This document shows, in pieces, positions 17,446-26,585 of a stretch of DNA of 64,000 bases. Within the stretch, counting starts at the first letter, position 1. Every line of letters starts with the position of its first letter. Position numbers and translations under genes: made by a program. Origin of the DNA: Mucilaginibacter pineti (lineage in GTDB: Bacteria; Bacteroidota; Bacteroidia; Sphingobacteriales; Sphingobacteriaceae); contig NZ_FNAI01000004.1 of the NCBI RefSeq assembly GCF_900101875.1, positions 310,001-374,000 of the forward strand, in the 5' to 3' direction. The notes beneath the pieces are model-generated. The model saw only the letters and a list, made by a program, of their open reading frames with translations, was not told the DNA's origin and did no database searches.

Positions 17446-18129
17446 ATGCGTATTCCATTAACCCCCGAGCTACTGGGTAGCCTGATAGAAAAAGGTTACA
17501 CCCACCTATTGGTAAACATAAATAACCAGCTTACTAACGATGCCGTTGATATTACGCTAATGCCAGTAAAGCAAAAGCCGCAATTAAATAACCTGCCCGA
17601 TGGCTATGAAACGTTTTATAAAATTACCCGCGAGCCAATGCAGCTGGCCTGCGGTATTGATAACAACAATATTTTTATTGAATACCCTACCAGCGATAAA
17701 GCTATAACCAGTGAAGCCTTGTTCGACGACCGTTATTTTAGGATGAGCGAGGATTTTTTCAGGCAGGTGCTGGAAAGCCTGGAAGACTATGCCGTTGTTA
17801 CTACCGACAAGAACGGCGACATTAACAGCTGGAATACGGGTGCCGAAAAGGTATTGGGATATACCGAACACGAGATCATCGGCGTAAGCGCCCGTGTATT
17901 TTTCACTCCAGAGGATGTTGCCGCAGGCGTACCCGAAATGGAGTTAAGAACATCATTAAAAGACGGGCGTGCTATTGACGAGCGTTACCACATGCGAAAG
18001 GATGGAACACGCTTTTGGGGCAGCGGCCTTGTTTTTCCCTTATATGACGAACAGCACCAGCACCGTGGCTTCACAAAAATTATGCGCAACCTGCGCGAAA
18101 AAGAAGAAGCGGAAAAGAATGCTATATAA
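17446..18129 (+). CDS. PAS-domain protein without output domain
   Basis: A cytosolic protein of 227 residues. The first 90 or so residues are unassigned (a hydrophilic alpha/beta stretch). The rest is one PAS domain plus PAC motif: EDYAVVTTDKNGDINSW, then EKVLGYTEHEIIG and RKDGTRFWGSGLVFPLYD, ending in a short coiled tail (LREKEEAEK). There is no kinase, cyclase or DNA-binding domain, so it may act as a single-domain sensor or partner of a kinase encoded elsewhere. I chose the ATG at 17446; a TTG at 17410 would add 12 residues. The stop codon lies inside the following terminator hairpin. Confidence 0.8.
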   Translation: MRIPLTPELLGSLIEKGYTHLLVNINNQLTNDAVDITLMPVKQKPQLNNLPDGYETFYKITREPMQLACGIDNNNIFIEYPTSDKAITSEALFDDRYFRMSEDFFRQVLESLEDYAVVTTDKNGDINSWNTGAEKVLGYTEHEIIGVSARVFFTPEDVAAGVPEMELRTSLKDGRAIDERYHMRKDGTRFWGSGLVFPLYDEQHQHRGFTKIMRNLREKEEAEKNAI

Positions 18130-18168
18130 CAGAAAAGGGACGCAAATTGCGTCCCTTTTCTGTTATAT
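18124..18168. terminator. Bidirectional terminator between convergent genes
   Basis: A near-perfect 22-bp inverted repeat centred at 18146 (core AAAAGGGACGC/GCGTCCCTTTT) lies between the PAS gene and the SPW-repeat gene, which converge here. It includes the PAS stop codon. Confidence 0.85.
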
Positions 18169-18185
18169 CAAATATGGTTGAGCTA

Positions 18186-18590
18186 TTAATTAAAGTGGTG
18201 CCATGCACGGGCTTCATGTTCAGTTCTGTTGGTAAACTGCGATCCGTGTGTAAATACACCACCAAAAACAAGCACGCCACCTAAAATAAGTTGCGGTAAA
18301 AATAAATGATGCTCATTTGCGTAGTTATAAACCCATGGCGAGCACATCAGGAATGAACCTAAAATAACATCAAGTACAAAGTGCATTTGCATAGGGAATA
18401 CCTTTAAAAAGCCAAGCTTATTATTTGCAAATATGGCCATGATCAATTGGTACCATCCAAACAGCAGCGGTAAAAACAACGATGCGCCACCTACGTGCAC
18501 AAAGCCAAATAACCATGGTGAGGTAAGCAGCAATAAAGCTGTTATGTAATTTATAACTGCGTAAGATGTTGTTGAAATAAAGCTTTTCAT
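18186..18590 (-). CDS. SPW-repeat membrane protein
   Basis: A 134-residue inner-membrane protein with four hydrophobic helices arranged as two similar halves. Each half carries the Ser-Pro-Trp signature: TSPWLFGF near residue 23 and CSPWVYNY near residue 83, which define the SPW repeat family. Function is unknown; members are often stress- or envelope-associated. A His-rich tail (HEARAWHHFN) ends the protein. It converges with the PAS gene and is probably monocistronic. Confidence 0.85.
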   Translation of the reverse strand: MKSFISTTSYAVINYITALLLLTSPWLFGFVHVGGASLFLPLLFGWYQLIMAIFANNKLGFLKVFPMQMHFVLDVILGSFLMCSPWVYNYANEHHLFLPQLILGGVLVFGGVFTHGSQFTNRTEHEARAWHHFN

Positions 18591-18918
18591 TTTTAGCTAA
18601 TTATAGTAATGTACTTTAGTATAAATATTCGTGTGTTAAATTTTGGTTCAAAGTTAAGAAAATGTACAGGCAGTTCCACATTAAAAAATGATTAATAATT
18701 AACTGCTGGCTGTATATTACTAATTAAAACAGCTACCTTTAATTAATTGCTGTAATAATCCGTCAAAAATAAACGTTTTAAAAAATAAAGCAATTCTATT
18801 TTCTCTTCTAAGCCGGGCGTTAAATTTAAGTCCGCATAATGCTTTTAACATACTAAACTATTGGGGATGCAAACGTTTTGCCGCCTTTTAAAATCAACAT
18901 TCAAAAACCTATAAGATC
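18591..18918. other. AT-rich intergenic region with no gene seen
   Basis: About 330 nt between the SPW gene and the small Lys-rich gene, which are divergent. It must hold both promoters, but I see no full TTTG-N19-TAnnTTTG match. There is no open frame of note and no strong hairpin. Confidence 0.5.
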
Positions 18919-19050
18919 ATGAGCAAAGACAGACAAGCAGTAAAGGAAAAAAAGAAACCCGCCGCAGAAGGAGGTAAAAAAGCTCCTTCAGATTATCAAT
19001 CAGGCAAAAAAGACGCCGTAAAACCGATAGGCGGCGATAAGAAGAAATAA
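18919..19050 (+). CDS. Small Lys-rich protein, 43 residues
   Basis: A short open frame starting MSKDRQAVKEKKKPAAEG and ending GGDKKK, with 13 Lys in 43 residues and no hydrophobic segment. The composition is typical of small disordered Bacteroidota proteins of unknown role, possibly nucleic-acid binding. It is divergent from the SPW gene, is preceded by a long AT-rich region, and is followed by an inverted repeat that could terminate it. No motif identifies a function. Coding status is supported by the clean start and stop and the strongly biased composition, not by homology. Confidence 0.55.
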   Translation: MSKDRQAVKEKKKPAAEGGKKAPSDYQSGKKDAVKPIGGDKKK

Positions 19051-19081
19051 TTTTTCAGGAGTAAAAGATTATTGGACTTTT

Positions 19082-19137
19082 GGGACTATTGGACTTCTTT
19101 TAAGATGATCTTCCTAATCCAAGAGTCCAATAGTCCC
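19082..19137. repeat. Inverted repeat built on GGACTATTGGACT
   Basis: GGGACTATTGGACT (19082-19095) is the exact reverse complement of 19124-19137; a further ATTGGACTTT word precedes the left arm. It lies between the 43-residue gene and the converging subtilase gene and may terminate both. The iterated TTGGACT words suggest a repeat family rather than a simple terminator. Confidence 0.65.
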
Positions 19138-19150
19138 TTAGTTCAAAAAA

Positions 19151-20818
19151 CTATAACTCCCCCTGCATCTTTGATGCTATTTGCAATGCTTTATAAGCAT
19201 TAACAATGCCGCCGCTTTTGCTTAACGTGGTAAAATCAACCTTCTCGCCGGTTTTGCTGCCGGGCTTTATAACCATTGTACCGGATAATGGCGTGGCCGA
19301 TTGCAAAATTACTTGTTTTAATTGTTTGGCGCTTAGTGTTGGATAATATTCCAGTACAAGGGCCGCAATACCCGCCGTTATTGGCGATGAAAAGCTGGTG
19401 CCATCCTCGGTATTAAATTCGGCATCCATATCAATAGTAGTTACTTTAACACCCGGTGCAAATACATCTACATTTTTTTTACCGTAGTTGCTAAAGTCAC
19501 CCGCCAAGTGCTCACCTAATCTGGCAGAAGATGCACCGACGTTTATTACATTGTCTGCATCGGTTGCCGACCCGTCAGAAAAAGTATCATTTGGGTTATC
19601 GGGTTCTTTATCCATATCCTCGCCGTCGTTACCCGATGCCTGTACCAGCAGCACATTTTTTGATGCTGCATATTTAAAGGCTTCCTCTACCCATACCTTA
19701 TGTGGCGACAGCTTTTTACCAAAGCTCATATTTATTATCTGCGCTCCGTTATCAACCGCGTAATGAATAGCATTGGCAATATCCTTATCGTACTCATCGC
19801 CGTTAGGTACGGCCTTAATAGCCATGATCTTTACGTTGTCGGCAATACCGTTTATACCATAATTGTTACCGCGCGCTGCACCAATCAGTCCGGCTACGCC
19901 GGTACCGTGTGAGGCATCCGGGTATTTAAGCAGGTTGTTGCCGTACGGTTTATGATCCATGCTATCTACATTGTCGCCAACTATACGTTTACGGGCATCC
20001 AGATCGGGCGCCAGATCGTTATTTAACTTAGCCAGGTATTCGCTCAGGTCTTTAATAACCGCAGCGTTGGTGCTGTTACCTCCCGACTGTGTAAATATGG
20101 TACTCCAAACGTATTTGCTTTGGGTAAGGGTATCATTACCCGCTTTAATTTTATCCAGATCAGCAATAACAAAAGTTCCGTTTGCCTGCAGCTTCAACGC
20201 TTTTTTGATATAACCGCTGGTTACCATAAGTGCGTTCATTACTGGTTGTAATTGCGTGGTTTCTGTACGGGCCTTGTTTACGGTGGTATCGTAAATTGTT
20301 TTTACACGCTGCCAGTAGGCAAATTCCTTTTTATCGGTAGCGGTGGCATCGGTAAGGTTTGCGTATTTGCCAACCAGTTTATTGTATTCGCGCACCTCTT
20401 CGGTGGTTTCATTAAAATCGGCTTTTCCATTGGGGCCGCCTAAAAAATTCCAGCCGTGTATATCATCAACATAACCGTTATGATCGTCATCAATACCATT
20501 ACCCGCAATTTCCTTGGTGTTTACCCATAAAACACTTTTAAGGTCCTGTTGGGCGGTATCAATTCCACTATCAATAGTTGCAACTACTACCGGCTTGCTT
20601 TTTTTTCCTTGTATAAAAAGATAAGCTTGTTTTATGCTGATCCCGTAAAAACCGTTCTCCTTTAAATCCATCAGCTGCCAGTGCCGGGGAGGTTCGGGAT
20701 CGGGCTTTTGCATCATTTGAGCATCGGGGCCCTGCTGGGCTTGTACCGATCCAGAAAAACTAAAACTTAACGCTGCGAATAAAACAGAACGGGTAATGTA
20801 TTTGCGAAAATTAAACAT
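19151..20818 (-). CDS. S8 family serine peptidase (subtilisin-like)
   Basis: A secreted subtilase of 555 residues with a signal peptide (residues 1-28, ending VQAQQ). The catalytic triad is complete: Asp83 in ATIDSGID, His304 in ASHGTGVAG and Ser475 in GTSFSSPITAG. The Asp-to-His distance of about 220 residues is unusually long because of a helical, Lys/Thr-rich insert (about residues 130-285), a pattern I associate with Bacteroidota subtilases. No C-terminal sorting domain is visible, so it is probably periplasmic or released. It lies 21 nt after the ALDH gene on the same strand and may share its transcript. The target is unknown. Confidence 0.92.
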   Translation of the reverse strand: MFNFRKYITRSVLFAALSFSFSGSVQAQQGPDAQMMQKPDPEPPRHWQLMDLKENGFYGISIKQAYLFIQGKKSKPVVVATIDSGIDTAQQDLKSVLWVNTKEIAGNGIDDDHNGYVDDIHGWNFLGGPNGKADFNETTEEVREYNKLVGKYANLTDATATDKKEFAYWQRVKTIYDTTVNKARTETTQLQPVMNALMVTSGYIKKALKLQANGTFVIADLDKIKAGNDTLTQSKYVWSTIFTQSGGNSTNAAVIKDLSEYLAKLNNDLAPDLDARKRIVGDNVDSMDHKPYGNNLLKYPDASHGTGVAGLIGAARGNNYGINGIADNVKIMAIKAVPNGDEYDKDIANAIHYAVDNGAQIINMSFGKKLSPHKVWVEEAFKYAASKNVLLVQASGNDGEDMDKEPDNPNDTFSDGSATDADNVINVGASSARLGEHLAGDFSNYGKKNVDVFAPGVKVTTIDMDAEFNTEDGTSFSSPITAGIAALVLEYYPTLSAKQLKQVILQSATPLSGTMVIKPGSKTGEKVDFTTLSKSGGIVNAYKALQIASKMQGEL

Positions 20819-20839
20819 GTATAATTTAGTATATAATTT

Positions 20840-22381
20840 TTAGAGGTCGAATTTGATCCCCTGCGCTAAAGGCAACGTTTTTGAATAATTAATAGTATTG
20901 GTTTGCCTTCTCATGTAAACTTTCCATGCATCAGATCCGGATTCGCGACCGCCGCCGGTTTCTTTTTCACCGCCAAAGGCCCCGCCTACCTCCGCACCCG
21001 ATGTACCTATGTTTACGTTAGCAATACCACAATCAGAACCAGCGTAAGATAAAAATTGTTCTGCCTCGCGTAAATTATTGGTCATTATAGCCGATGACAG
21101 GCCCTGCGGAACGCCGTTTTGCAGGTCGATAGCCTCTTCAATTGTGTTGTATTTTATGAGGTAAAGTATTGGCGCAAATGTTTCATGCTGCACTATCTTG
21201 AAGTGATTTTCAACTTCGGCGATACATGGTTTTACATAACAGCCGGATGCATAGGCAGCGCCTTCCAGCTTGCCGCCTTCCACCACAAACCTACCACCTT
21301 CGGCTTTGCATTTTTCAATAGAATCAAGATAAAGCGCTACAGCATCCGCATCTATCAGCGGGCCCATGTGGTTGTTTTCGTCCAGCGGGTTGCCTATGCG
21401 GATCTGCCCATAGGCGCTCACCAGTTTCTGTTTAAAAGCATCATAAACACTTTCATGAATAATAAGTCTGCGCGTACTGGTGCACCGCTGTCCGGCTGTG
21501 CCTACAGCACCAAATACCGCGCCTATTAATGACATATCCAGATCGGCATTTTCAGTTATGATGATGGCATTGTTGCCGCCAAGCTCCAGCAGGCTTTTAC
21601 CTAAACGGGCACCCACAGCAGCGCTCACTGCTTTACCCATACGGGTTGAGCCCGTGGCCGATATTAGTGGTACGCGGGTATCAGCAGCCATCAGCTCGCC
21701 AATGTTACGGTCGCCGATAATCAGGTTTGATACGCCTTCGTCAATGTTATTTTTTTTAAAAACCTCCTGCGCAATATGCTGACAGGCAATGGCAGTTAAA
21801 GGTGTTTTTTCGGATGGCTTCCAGATACAAACATCACCGCAAACAAGGGCCAGCAGCGAGTTCCAGCTCCAAACCGCCACCGGGAAGTTAAATGCCGAGA
21901 TAATACCAACTATACCCAGCGGATGGTATTGCTCATACATGCGGTGCTCGGGGCGTTCGCTGTGCATGGTTAACCCATATAACTGGCGACTAAGTCCTAC
22001 CGCGAAATCGGCAATATCTATCATCTCCTGTACTTCGCCAAGGCCCTCCTGCAGGCTTTTGCCCATTTCATAAGATACCAGCGTACCCAGGGCTTGCTTA
22101 TTGGCGCGCAGGGCCTCGCCTATTTGGCGTACAATTTCGCCGCGCTTTGGCGCCGGCGTAGTACGCCAGGTTTTGAACGCTTTTGAGGCTTGTACAACTA
22201 CCTGGTTATAATCGTTTTCAGTAGCAAATTTTACTGCCGCTATCTTTTGGCCATCAACCGGTGACGTAATATCTTTTACTATGGCACCGTTGCTGCTGCC
22301 CCAGGTGCTGCCAGTACTAAAAGCTTCGTTTATATCGTTTATATGTAAACGTTTTAGAATATCTTTAATATCGAGGTTCAT
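20840..22381 (-). CDS. ALDH7-type aldehyde dehydrogenase (probable alpha-aminoadipic semialdehyde dehydrogenase)
   Basis: A cytosolic NAD(P)-dependent aldehyde dehydrogenase of 513 residues from ATG 22381; a TTG-started extension of 6 residues is less likely. Motifs are the Glu-bearing LELGGNNAIIITENADLDM near residue 265 and the catalytic Cys in GTAGQRCTSTRRL near residue 300. The sequence, including FNFPVAVWSWN and the C-terminal GGEKETGGGRESGSDAWK, matches ALDH7/antiquitin, which oxidises aminoadipate semialdehyde in lysine breakdown. No other lysine-catabolism gene is adjacent, so the substrate remains a family inference. The subtilase gene follows by 21 nt. Confidence 0.92.
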   Translation of the reverse strand: MNLDIKDILKRLHINDINEAFSTGSTWGSSNGAIVKDITSPVDGQKIAAVKFATENDYNQVVVQASKAFKTWRTTPAPKRGEIVRQIGEALRANKQALGTLVSYEMGKSLQEGLGEVQEMIDIADFAVGLSRQLYGLTMHSERPEHRMYEQYHPLGIVGIISAFNFPVAVWSWNSLLALVCGDVCIWKPSEKTPLTAIACQHIAQEVFKKNNIDEGVSNLIIGDRNIGELMAADTRVPLISATGSTRMGKAVSAAVGARLGKSLLELGGNNAIIITENADLDMSLIGAVFGAVGTAGQRCTSTRRLIIHESVYDAFKQKLVSAYGQIRIGNPLDENNHMGPLIDADAVALYLDSIEKCKAEGGRFVVEGGKLEGAAYASGCYVKPCIAEVENHFKIVQHETFAPILYLIKYNTIEEAIDLQNGVPQGLSSAIMTNNLREAEQFLSYAGSDCGIANVNIGTSGAEVGGAFGGEKETGGGRESGSDAWKVYMRRQTNTINYSKTLPLAQGIKFDL

Positions 22382-22620
22382 AATTGTTACTTTTGTCAAA
22401 GGTAAAAATCTTTAAGGCAATTTTTTCTTCACCCGCCACCAGCCACTTAATTGATTAACATTAATTATCAAGGGTTTGCAGCTAAAGGCTGTTGAGAATG
22501 TGTGAATGTTGAAAACTTAATTGCAAATTGGATATTTACTTATTGTATTTTGAACTCAATAAGTCTTTACAAAGCAATATCAATTGTAACCTAAAGCGGA
22601 TGTTCTGCAAACAAAATTGA

Positions 22621-24024
22621 ATGGAAGAAGAATTTGAATTTGGTTTTACCGAAGATCCAAAGTTTTCGGTAGAGCGGTACGAGGAAATGATCCGGAATCA
22701 AGACCAGTACTTTTTTGATGCCCAGGCGTTTGAGAACATTATCGACTATTACATCGAAAAAAATGATCCATCCAGGGCATTACAGGTAGCAGAGTATGCA
22801 CGTAATCAGCACCCTTTTGCGGCGGTATTTTTAATAAAACAGGCACAGTTGCTGGTAGTTGGCAATAAAGTTCCCGAAGCTTTTGCGGCGCTTGAAAAAG
22901 CTGCCATGCTGGAGGCATCTGATGCCGATATCTATATTATCCGCGGTAACCTTTACGAAAGTATGGAACGCTTTGGCGAAGCCCTGGAAAACTATGAAAA
23001 AGCCCTTGGCCTGGCCGAAGAAACCGACGAAATATTACTGCACATTGCCTACGTTTACCAAAACATGGGCGATTATGATACCGCCATTACTTATCTTAAG
23101 CTTTGCTTAAAGCAAAATATGGAAAATCAAGATGCCCTTTACGAGCTGGCTTTTTGCTACGACGTAATGGACAATCAGCAGGAAAGTGTTCAGTTTTACC
23201 AGCAATATATTGATAATGAACCTTACAGCTATGCAGCCTGGTACAACCTGGGAAACGCCTATACCAAGCTAAGTTTGTTTGAAAAAGCTATTGATGCCTA
23301 TGACTACGCCATCCTCATAAAAGACAGCTTTGCGTCGGCCTACTTTAACAAGGGTAATGCCTTGGTTAACCTGGAAAAATATGCCGAGGCTATTGAAGTA
23401 TACCGCCACACCTTTGAGTATGAGCAGCCAAATGCCGATACTTATTGCGCAATTGGTGAATGTTACGAAAAGCTGGAGCAGATGGATGATGCGCGGGCTT
23501 TCTACAAAAAATCGGTTAAGATGGATCCTAAGCTGGCCGATGCCTGGTTTGGAATTGGTGTTACACTTGATTTTGAGGAACGCTATTTTGAGGCCCTGCA
23601 CTTTTACAAAAAAGCGCTCGATCTTGATATTGCCAATGCCGATTACTGGTTTGCCATTGCCGATGCTGAATATAAACTTGGCCACATGACCGAAGCTGAG
23701 GAAGCATATGAAAAAGTGGTAGAGCTTAATCCGCTTGATATTGACGCATGGCTGGATTATTCATCGATATTATATGAGCAAAACAGGCTTGTTGGTGCTA
23801 TCGAGATCATCTCGCAGGCAATAAAGAACAACCCCGAAGCTGCGGAATTATACTATCGCATGGTAGCCTACCTGTTTGCCAAAGGCGAGTACAACGAAGC
23901 ATTAAGCCAGTTGGAACTGGCGCTTACCAGCGACCCGGAAAAACATTATATACTATTTGATTACCTGCCACAACTACAAGAAAATAAGGTGATAGTTGAT
24001 ATCATCAACAGGTATACGAAGTAA
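22621..24024 (+). CDS. Tetratricopeptide-repeat protein
   Basis: A 467-residue soluble protein composed almost entirely of TPR units of 34 residues from about residue 40 onward. Recognisable units include AAWYNLGNAYTKLSLFEKAI, SAYFNKGNALVNLEKYAEAI and DAWFGIGVTLDFEERYFEAL. There is no signal peptide or membrane segment, so it is a cytosolic scaffold or adaptor. It is found next to ALDH7 and divergent from it, with about 240 nt between them. Proteins of this length and all-TPR layout are common in Bacteroidota; the partner is unknown. A good terminator follows. Confidence 0.88.
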   Translation: MEEEFEFGFTEDPKFSVERYEEMIRNQDQYFFDAQAFENIIDYYIEKNDPSRALQVAEYARNQHPFAAVFLIKQAQLLVVGNKVPEAFAALEKAAMLEASDADIYIIRGNLYESMERFGEALENYEKALGLAEETDEILLHIAYVYQNMGDYDTAITYLKLCLKQNMENQDALYELAFCYDVMDNQQESVQFYQQYIDNEPYSYAAWYNLGNAYTKLSLFEKAIDAYDYAILIKDSFASAYFNKGNALVNLEKYAEAIEVYRHTFEYEQPNADTYCAIGECYEKLEQMDDARAFYKKSVKMDPKLADAWFGIGVTLDFEERYFEALHFYKKALDLDIANADYWFAIADAEYKLGHMTEAEEAYEKVVELNPLDIDAWLDYSSILYEQNRLVGAIEIISQAIKNNPEAAELYYRMVAYLFAKGEYNEALSQLELALTSDPEKHYILFDYLPQLQENKVIVDIINRYTK

Positions 24025-24058
24025 GATTTGCAGATTATAGATATGCAGATTTCAGATG

Positions 24059-24097
24059 AAAAAGCCGGTGATCTTTTATTAAGATCACCGGCTTTTT
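24059..24097 (+). terminator. Terminator of the TPR gene
   Basis: A 15-bp stem (AAAGCCGGTGATCTT, 24061-24075, paired with 24081-24095) has a 5-nt loop and ends in a T run. Confidence 0.88.
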
Positions 24098-24167
24098 GTT
24101 TATGGGATTAGGTTTAATTGGACATTCTATCTAAGCAACATTTGTAAAGGACGCTGGTTTTACACCT

Positions 24168-24262
24168 TGTCATTGCGAGCGTAGCGTGGCGATCCCCATC
24201 ATATTAATCGTATTGGGTCACCACTTGTCCTATGAGATTGCTTGTACCTTACAGCAATGACA
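24168..24262. repeat. Intergenic hairpin repeat, family B (TGTCATTGC ends)
   Basis: A 95-nt element with the ends TGTCATTGCGA and GCAATGACA, an internal GCGTAGCGTGGC word and GAGATTGCTTG. It is of the widespread GTCATTGCGAG type seen between genes of many bacteria. One copy here, between the TPR terminator and the end of the M56 gene. Confidence 0.65.
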
Positions 24263-24282
24263 AACTATTGAACATCTAAAAC

Positions 24283-26088
24283 CTATTCCTTAGTTTCTTT
24301 TGGCTTTAAGATTATCGACTTCGTGTTATCTTTCTTTGTATTAACAATTACAACGCCGTTTTTAGCCCTTTCGCCATAAAGGGATTGTGCGCTGGCATCC
24401 TTTAAAACTTGTATTGATTCTATAGTATTTACGTCAATGTCTTTAAAACCACCTTCTGTCAGCTCTTTGCCGTCGAGTATATAAAGCGGTTGTTTAGCGG
24501 GATCAAGCTTCAAGGTTGTCAGATCAGTGTTGCCCATTTTACCTTTGAACTTTACAACCGAATCGGGACTTGCTGTTGAAAATGTATTATCTGTGCCTAC
24601 ACCTTTTTTAACGGCACCTGTTTTCTTCCCTTTTTTATCATCATCATCTGCAGCTAAACTATATTGAATAGGCACAGAGTACTGTACTCTTACTGGCTTA
24701 CCGTTTTGGGTACCGTGTTTCCATTTAGGCGAAAGTTTAAGTACCCTTACCGCCTCTTCATCGCAACCGTAACCTAAGCCGCGGGTAATTTTTATATCAG
24801 AAAGCGAACCATCTGTTTCAACAATAAAAGTTGCTATTACTCTTCCCTGAATACCTTTATCACGGGCCTCTTTGGGATACCTGATGTTGGCTGAAAGAAA
24901 CTTACTGAATGCCGGCGATCCTCCCGGAAATTCTGGAACTTGTTCAACAGAAGCAAACACCTTGGTCTTCTTTCCCGTATCCCTTGCTGCTTGTATTTCA
25001 ACTGAAATTGCTTTGCTGGTGGCATTACTGGCTAAAGCCACATCGGTTACTTTAACCTGCCCGGGGTTAAGCTTTACATCTGTTACGGGGACTTGTCCCG
25101 GCTTAAGTTTTACATCCGTTACGGTAACCTGGTTTTGTTTTTTAAGTTTTGGGTCGGATACAATTACAACCGTGTCGGCGGTTATGGCATGGGCTAATGC
25201 TAATGGCTCCGCTGGAGTTGTAAATAAGCGGGCGGCTTTTTTGTTGATAACAGTTACGGTTTTACTGTTATTAATAGTAGCCGACGATAGTATCAGCATT
25301 AAAATAAATAGAGGAGCCGATAGCCCGTATTTTATGAGCGATATGCGCTGCGAATTATTTTTTTGTAACATGATGATACGTTGTTTTAGTAAACTGTGGT
25401 TAAAAAATGGATTAACCAACTGGTGGGCCGGCGTGTGAAACGTTTGGCTTAGCAGCAGCAAAGCATACTCTGCCTTGTTGGTGCCTGCCTGCACGGCCTG
25501 CCTGTCGGCAATGTACTCGTGAATGTGTTTGATTGCAAAGCGGTACATATATACCACCGGATTAAACCAATTGACGATCATGACAAGCTCTATCAGCAAT
25601 ACATCGGCCGAATGCCATTGCTGCGCGTGTACCTGTTCATGGGCTTCAATAATGGCGTTATCCGCATTGCCTTCATCTAACTTAATTTTCTTAAAAAACG
25701 AATAGGCCGCGGTGGTTTGTGGCTGGCTGATCACCTTTTTTAGTTTAAGCAACTGCCAGATGAGCCTGGTTAATAAAAACAATATTCCGCACACGTAAAA
25801 TATTGCCAATACTTCGCCAACACTTATGTGGGCATCTTCTATAACTGGTTTAAAATGATATACCAAAACGGGGCTGCTGTATATTGTATATTTTACCTGC
25901 TGGGTAATAAATAGGTTTTGCACCCAATTTGCCTGTATCAGCGGGATAAAGAACGATAGTAACGACGCAGTTACCAGGTACACCCGGTTAAGCTGAAAAA
26001 AGGTTTCCTTTTTTAGCAGTAAAACATAAAACGCGTAAAACAGTACCAGGTAAATATTTACCAGTAATAAATATTGCCACCAACTCAT
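24283..26088 (-). CDS. BlaR1-type M56 metallopeptidase with TonB C-terminal and receptor-plug-like domains
   Basis: A 601-residue inner-membrane sensor-protease. Four hydrophobic segments surround the zinc-protease motif HEQVH near residue 150, with the downstream Glu in HEYIADRQA near residue 190. After a fourth membrane helix (about residue 260) come three copies of a VTDVKLxPGQV unit. A TonB-C-like domain (PEFPGGSPAFSKFL to VQYSVPIQYSL, about residues 370-470) follows, and then a segment PLYILDGKEL...IESIQVLKDASAQSLYG that looks exactly like a TonB-dependent receptor plug motif. BlaR1 proteases activate by cleaving their repressor. Here BlaI is encoded 2 nt upstream on the same strand, so they form one operon. 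The inducer is unknown. Confidence 0.9.
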   Translation of the reverse strand: MSWWQYLLLVNIYLVLFYAFYVLLLKKETFFQLNRVYLVTASLLSFFIPLIQANWVQNLFITQQVKYTIYSSPVLVYHFKPVIEDAHISVGEVLAIFYVCGILFLLTRLIWQLLKLKKVISQPQTTAAYSFFKKIKLDEGNADNAIIEAHEQVHAQQWHSADVLLIELVMIVNWFNPVVYMYRFAIKHIHEYIADRQAVQAGTNKAEYALLLLSQTFHTPAHQLVNPFFNHSLLKQRIIMLQKNNSQRISLIKYGLSAPLFILMLILSSATINNSKTVTVINKKAARLFTTPAEPLALAHAITADTVVIVSDPKLKKQNQVTVTDVKLKPGQVPVTDVKLNPGQVKVTDVALASNATSKAISVEIQAARDTGKKTKVFASVEQVPEFPGGSPAFSKFLSANIRYPKEARDKGIQGRVIATFIVETDGSLSDIKITRGLGYGCDEEAVRVLKLSPKWKHGTQNGKPVRVQYSVPIQYSLAADDDDKKGKKTGAVKKGVGTDNTFSTASPDSVVKFKGKMGNTDLTTLKLDPAKQPLYILDGKELTEGGFKDIDVNTIESIQVLKDASAQSLYGERAKNGVVIVNTKKDNTKSIILKPKETKE

Positions 26089-26090
26089 AA

Positions 26091-26462
26091 CTATTTGTCT
26101 TTAAGTTTTTCAATTAGTTTCATAATCGCATCAGCCTCTTTAAGATCTATCTTCTCTTTTTTTACAAAGAAGGAAAACATGCGGTTCACCGAATTATCAA
26201 AATAGCCGCTCAGCAGTTTATCGGCAGCAAAGTTCTGGTACTGATCTTTACTTATTACCGGGTGATACTGATGGCTTTTTCCAAATGCTTCGTGCCCTAC
26301 AAATCCCTTTGTTTCCAATATCCTTATAATGGTTGATACCGTATTATAGGCCGGCTTTGGCTCAGGTAGCAGATCGATCACATCTTTTACATAGGCTTTT
26401 TCCAGTTGCCATAACACTTGCATAATTTGTTCTTCGGCCCGGGTTAACTCTTTAATTTCCAT
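26091..26462 (-). CDS. BlaI/MecI/CopY-family transcriptional repressor
   Basis: A 123-residue winged-helix repressor. The DNA-binding part covers residues 1-75 (LTRAEEQIMQVLWQLEKAYVKDV, then PAYNTVSTIIRILETKGFVGHE), and the C-terminal helix provides dimerisation. Such repressors are inactivated by proteolysis by the partner M56 protease, here encoded 2 nt downstream. A palindrome ACAACTAA-N4-TTAGTTTT lies 91 nt upstream and a near-identical one precedes the neighbouring secreted-protein gene, which makes autoregulation and control of that neighbour likely. Confidence 0.95.
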   Translation of the reverse strand: MEIKELTRAEEQIMQVLWQLEKAYVKDVIDLLPEPKPAYNTVSTIIRILETKGFVGHEAFGKSHQYHPVISKDQYQNFAADKLLSGYFDNSVNRMFSFFVKKEKIDLKEADAIMKLIEKLKDK

Positions 26463-26552
26463 GTGCTTGTAAGTAAAAATCGTTAGCGTTTATTTAAAAT
26501 CACGCCAACTATCCAATTGGTTAATCTAAGGTAAAAACAATAAATCAAATTA

Positions 26553-26572
26553 ACAACTAAATCTTTAGTTTT
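26553..26572. promoter_or_regulatory. Predicted BlaI operator 1 (upstream of blaI operon)
   Basis: ACAACTAA-ATCT-TTAGTTTT, an 8-bp inverted repeat with one mismatch, shares both arms with operator 2 at 27078-27097. On the minus strand a weak promoter (TTG in the arm, 20-nt spacer, TACCTTAG) would have its -33 element inside the site. Confidence 0.6.
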
Positions 26573-26585
26573 AATTTTAGTTGCT

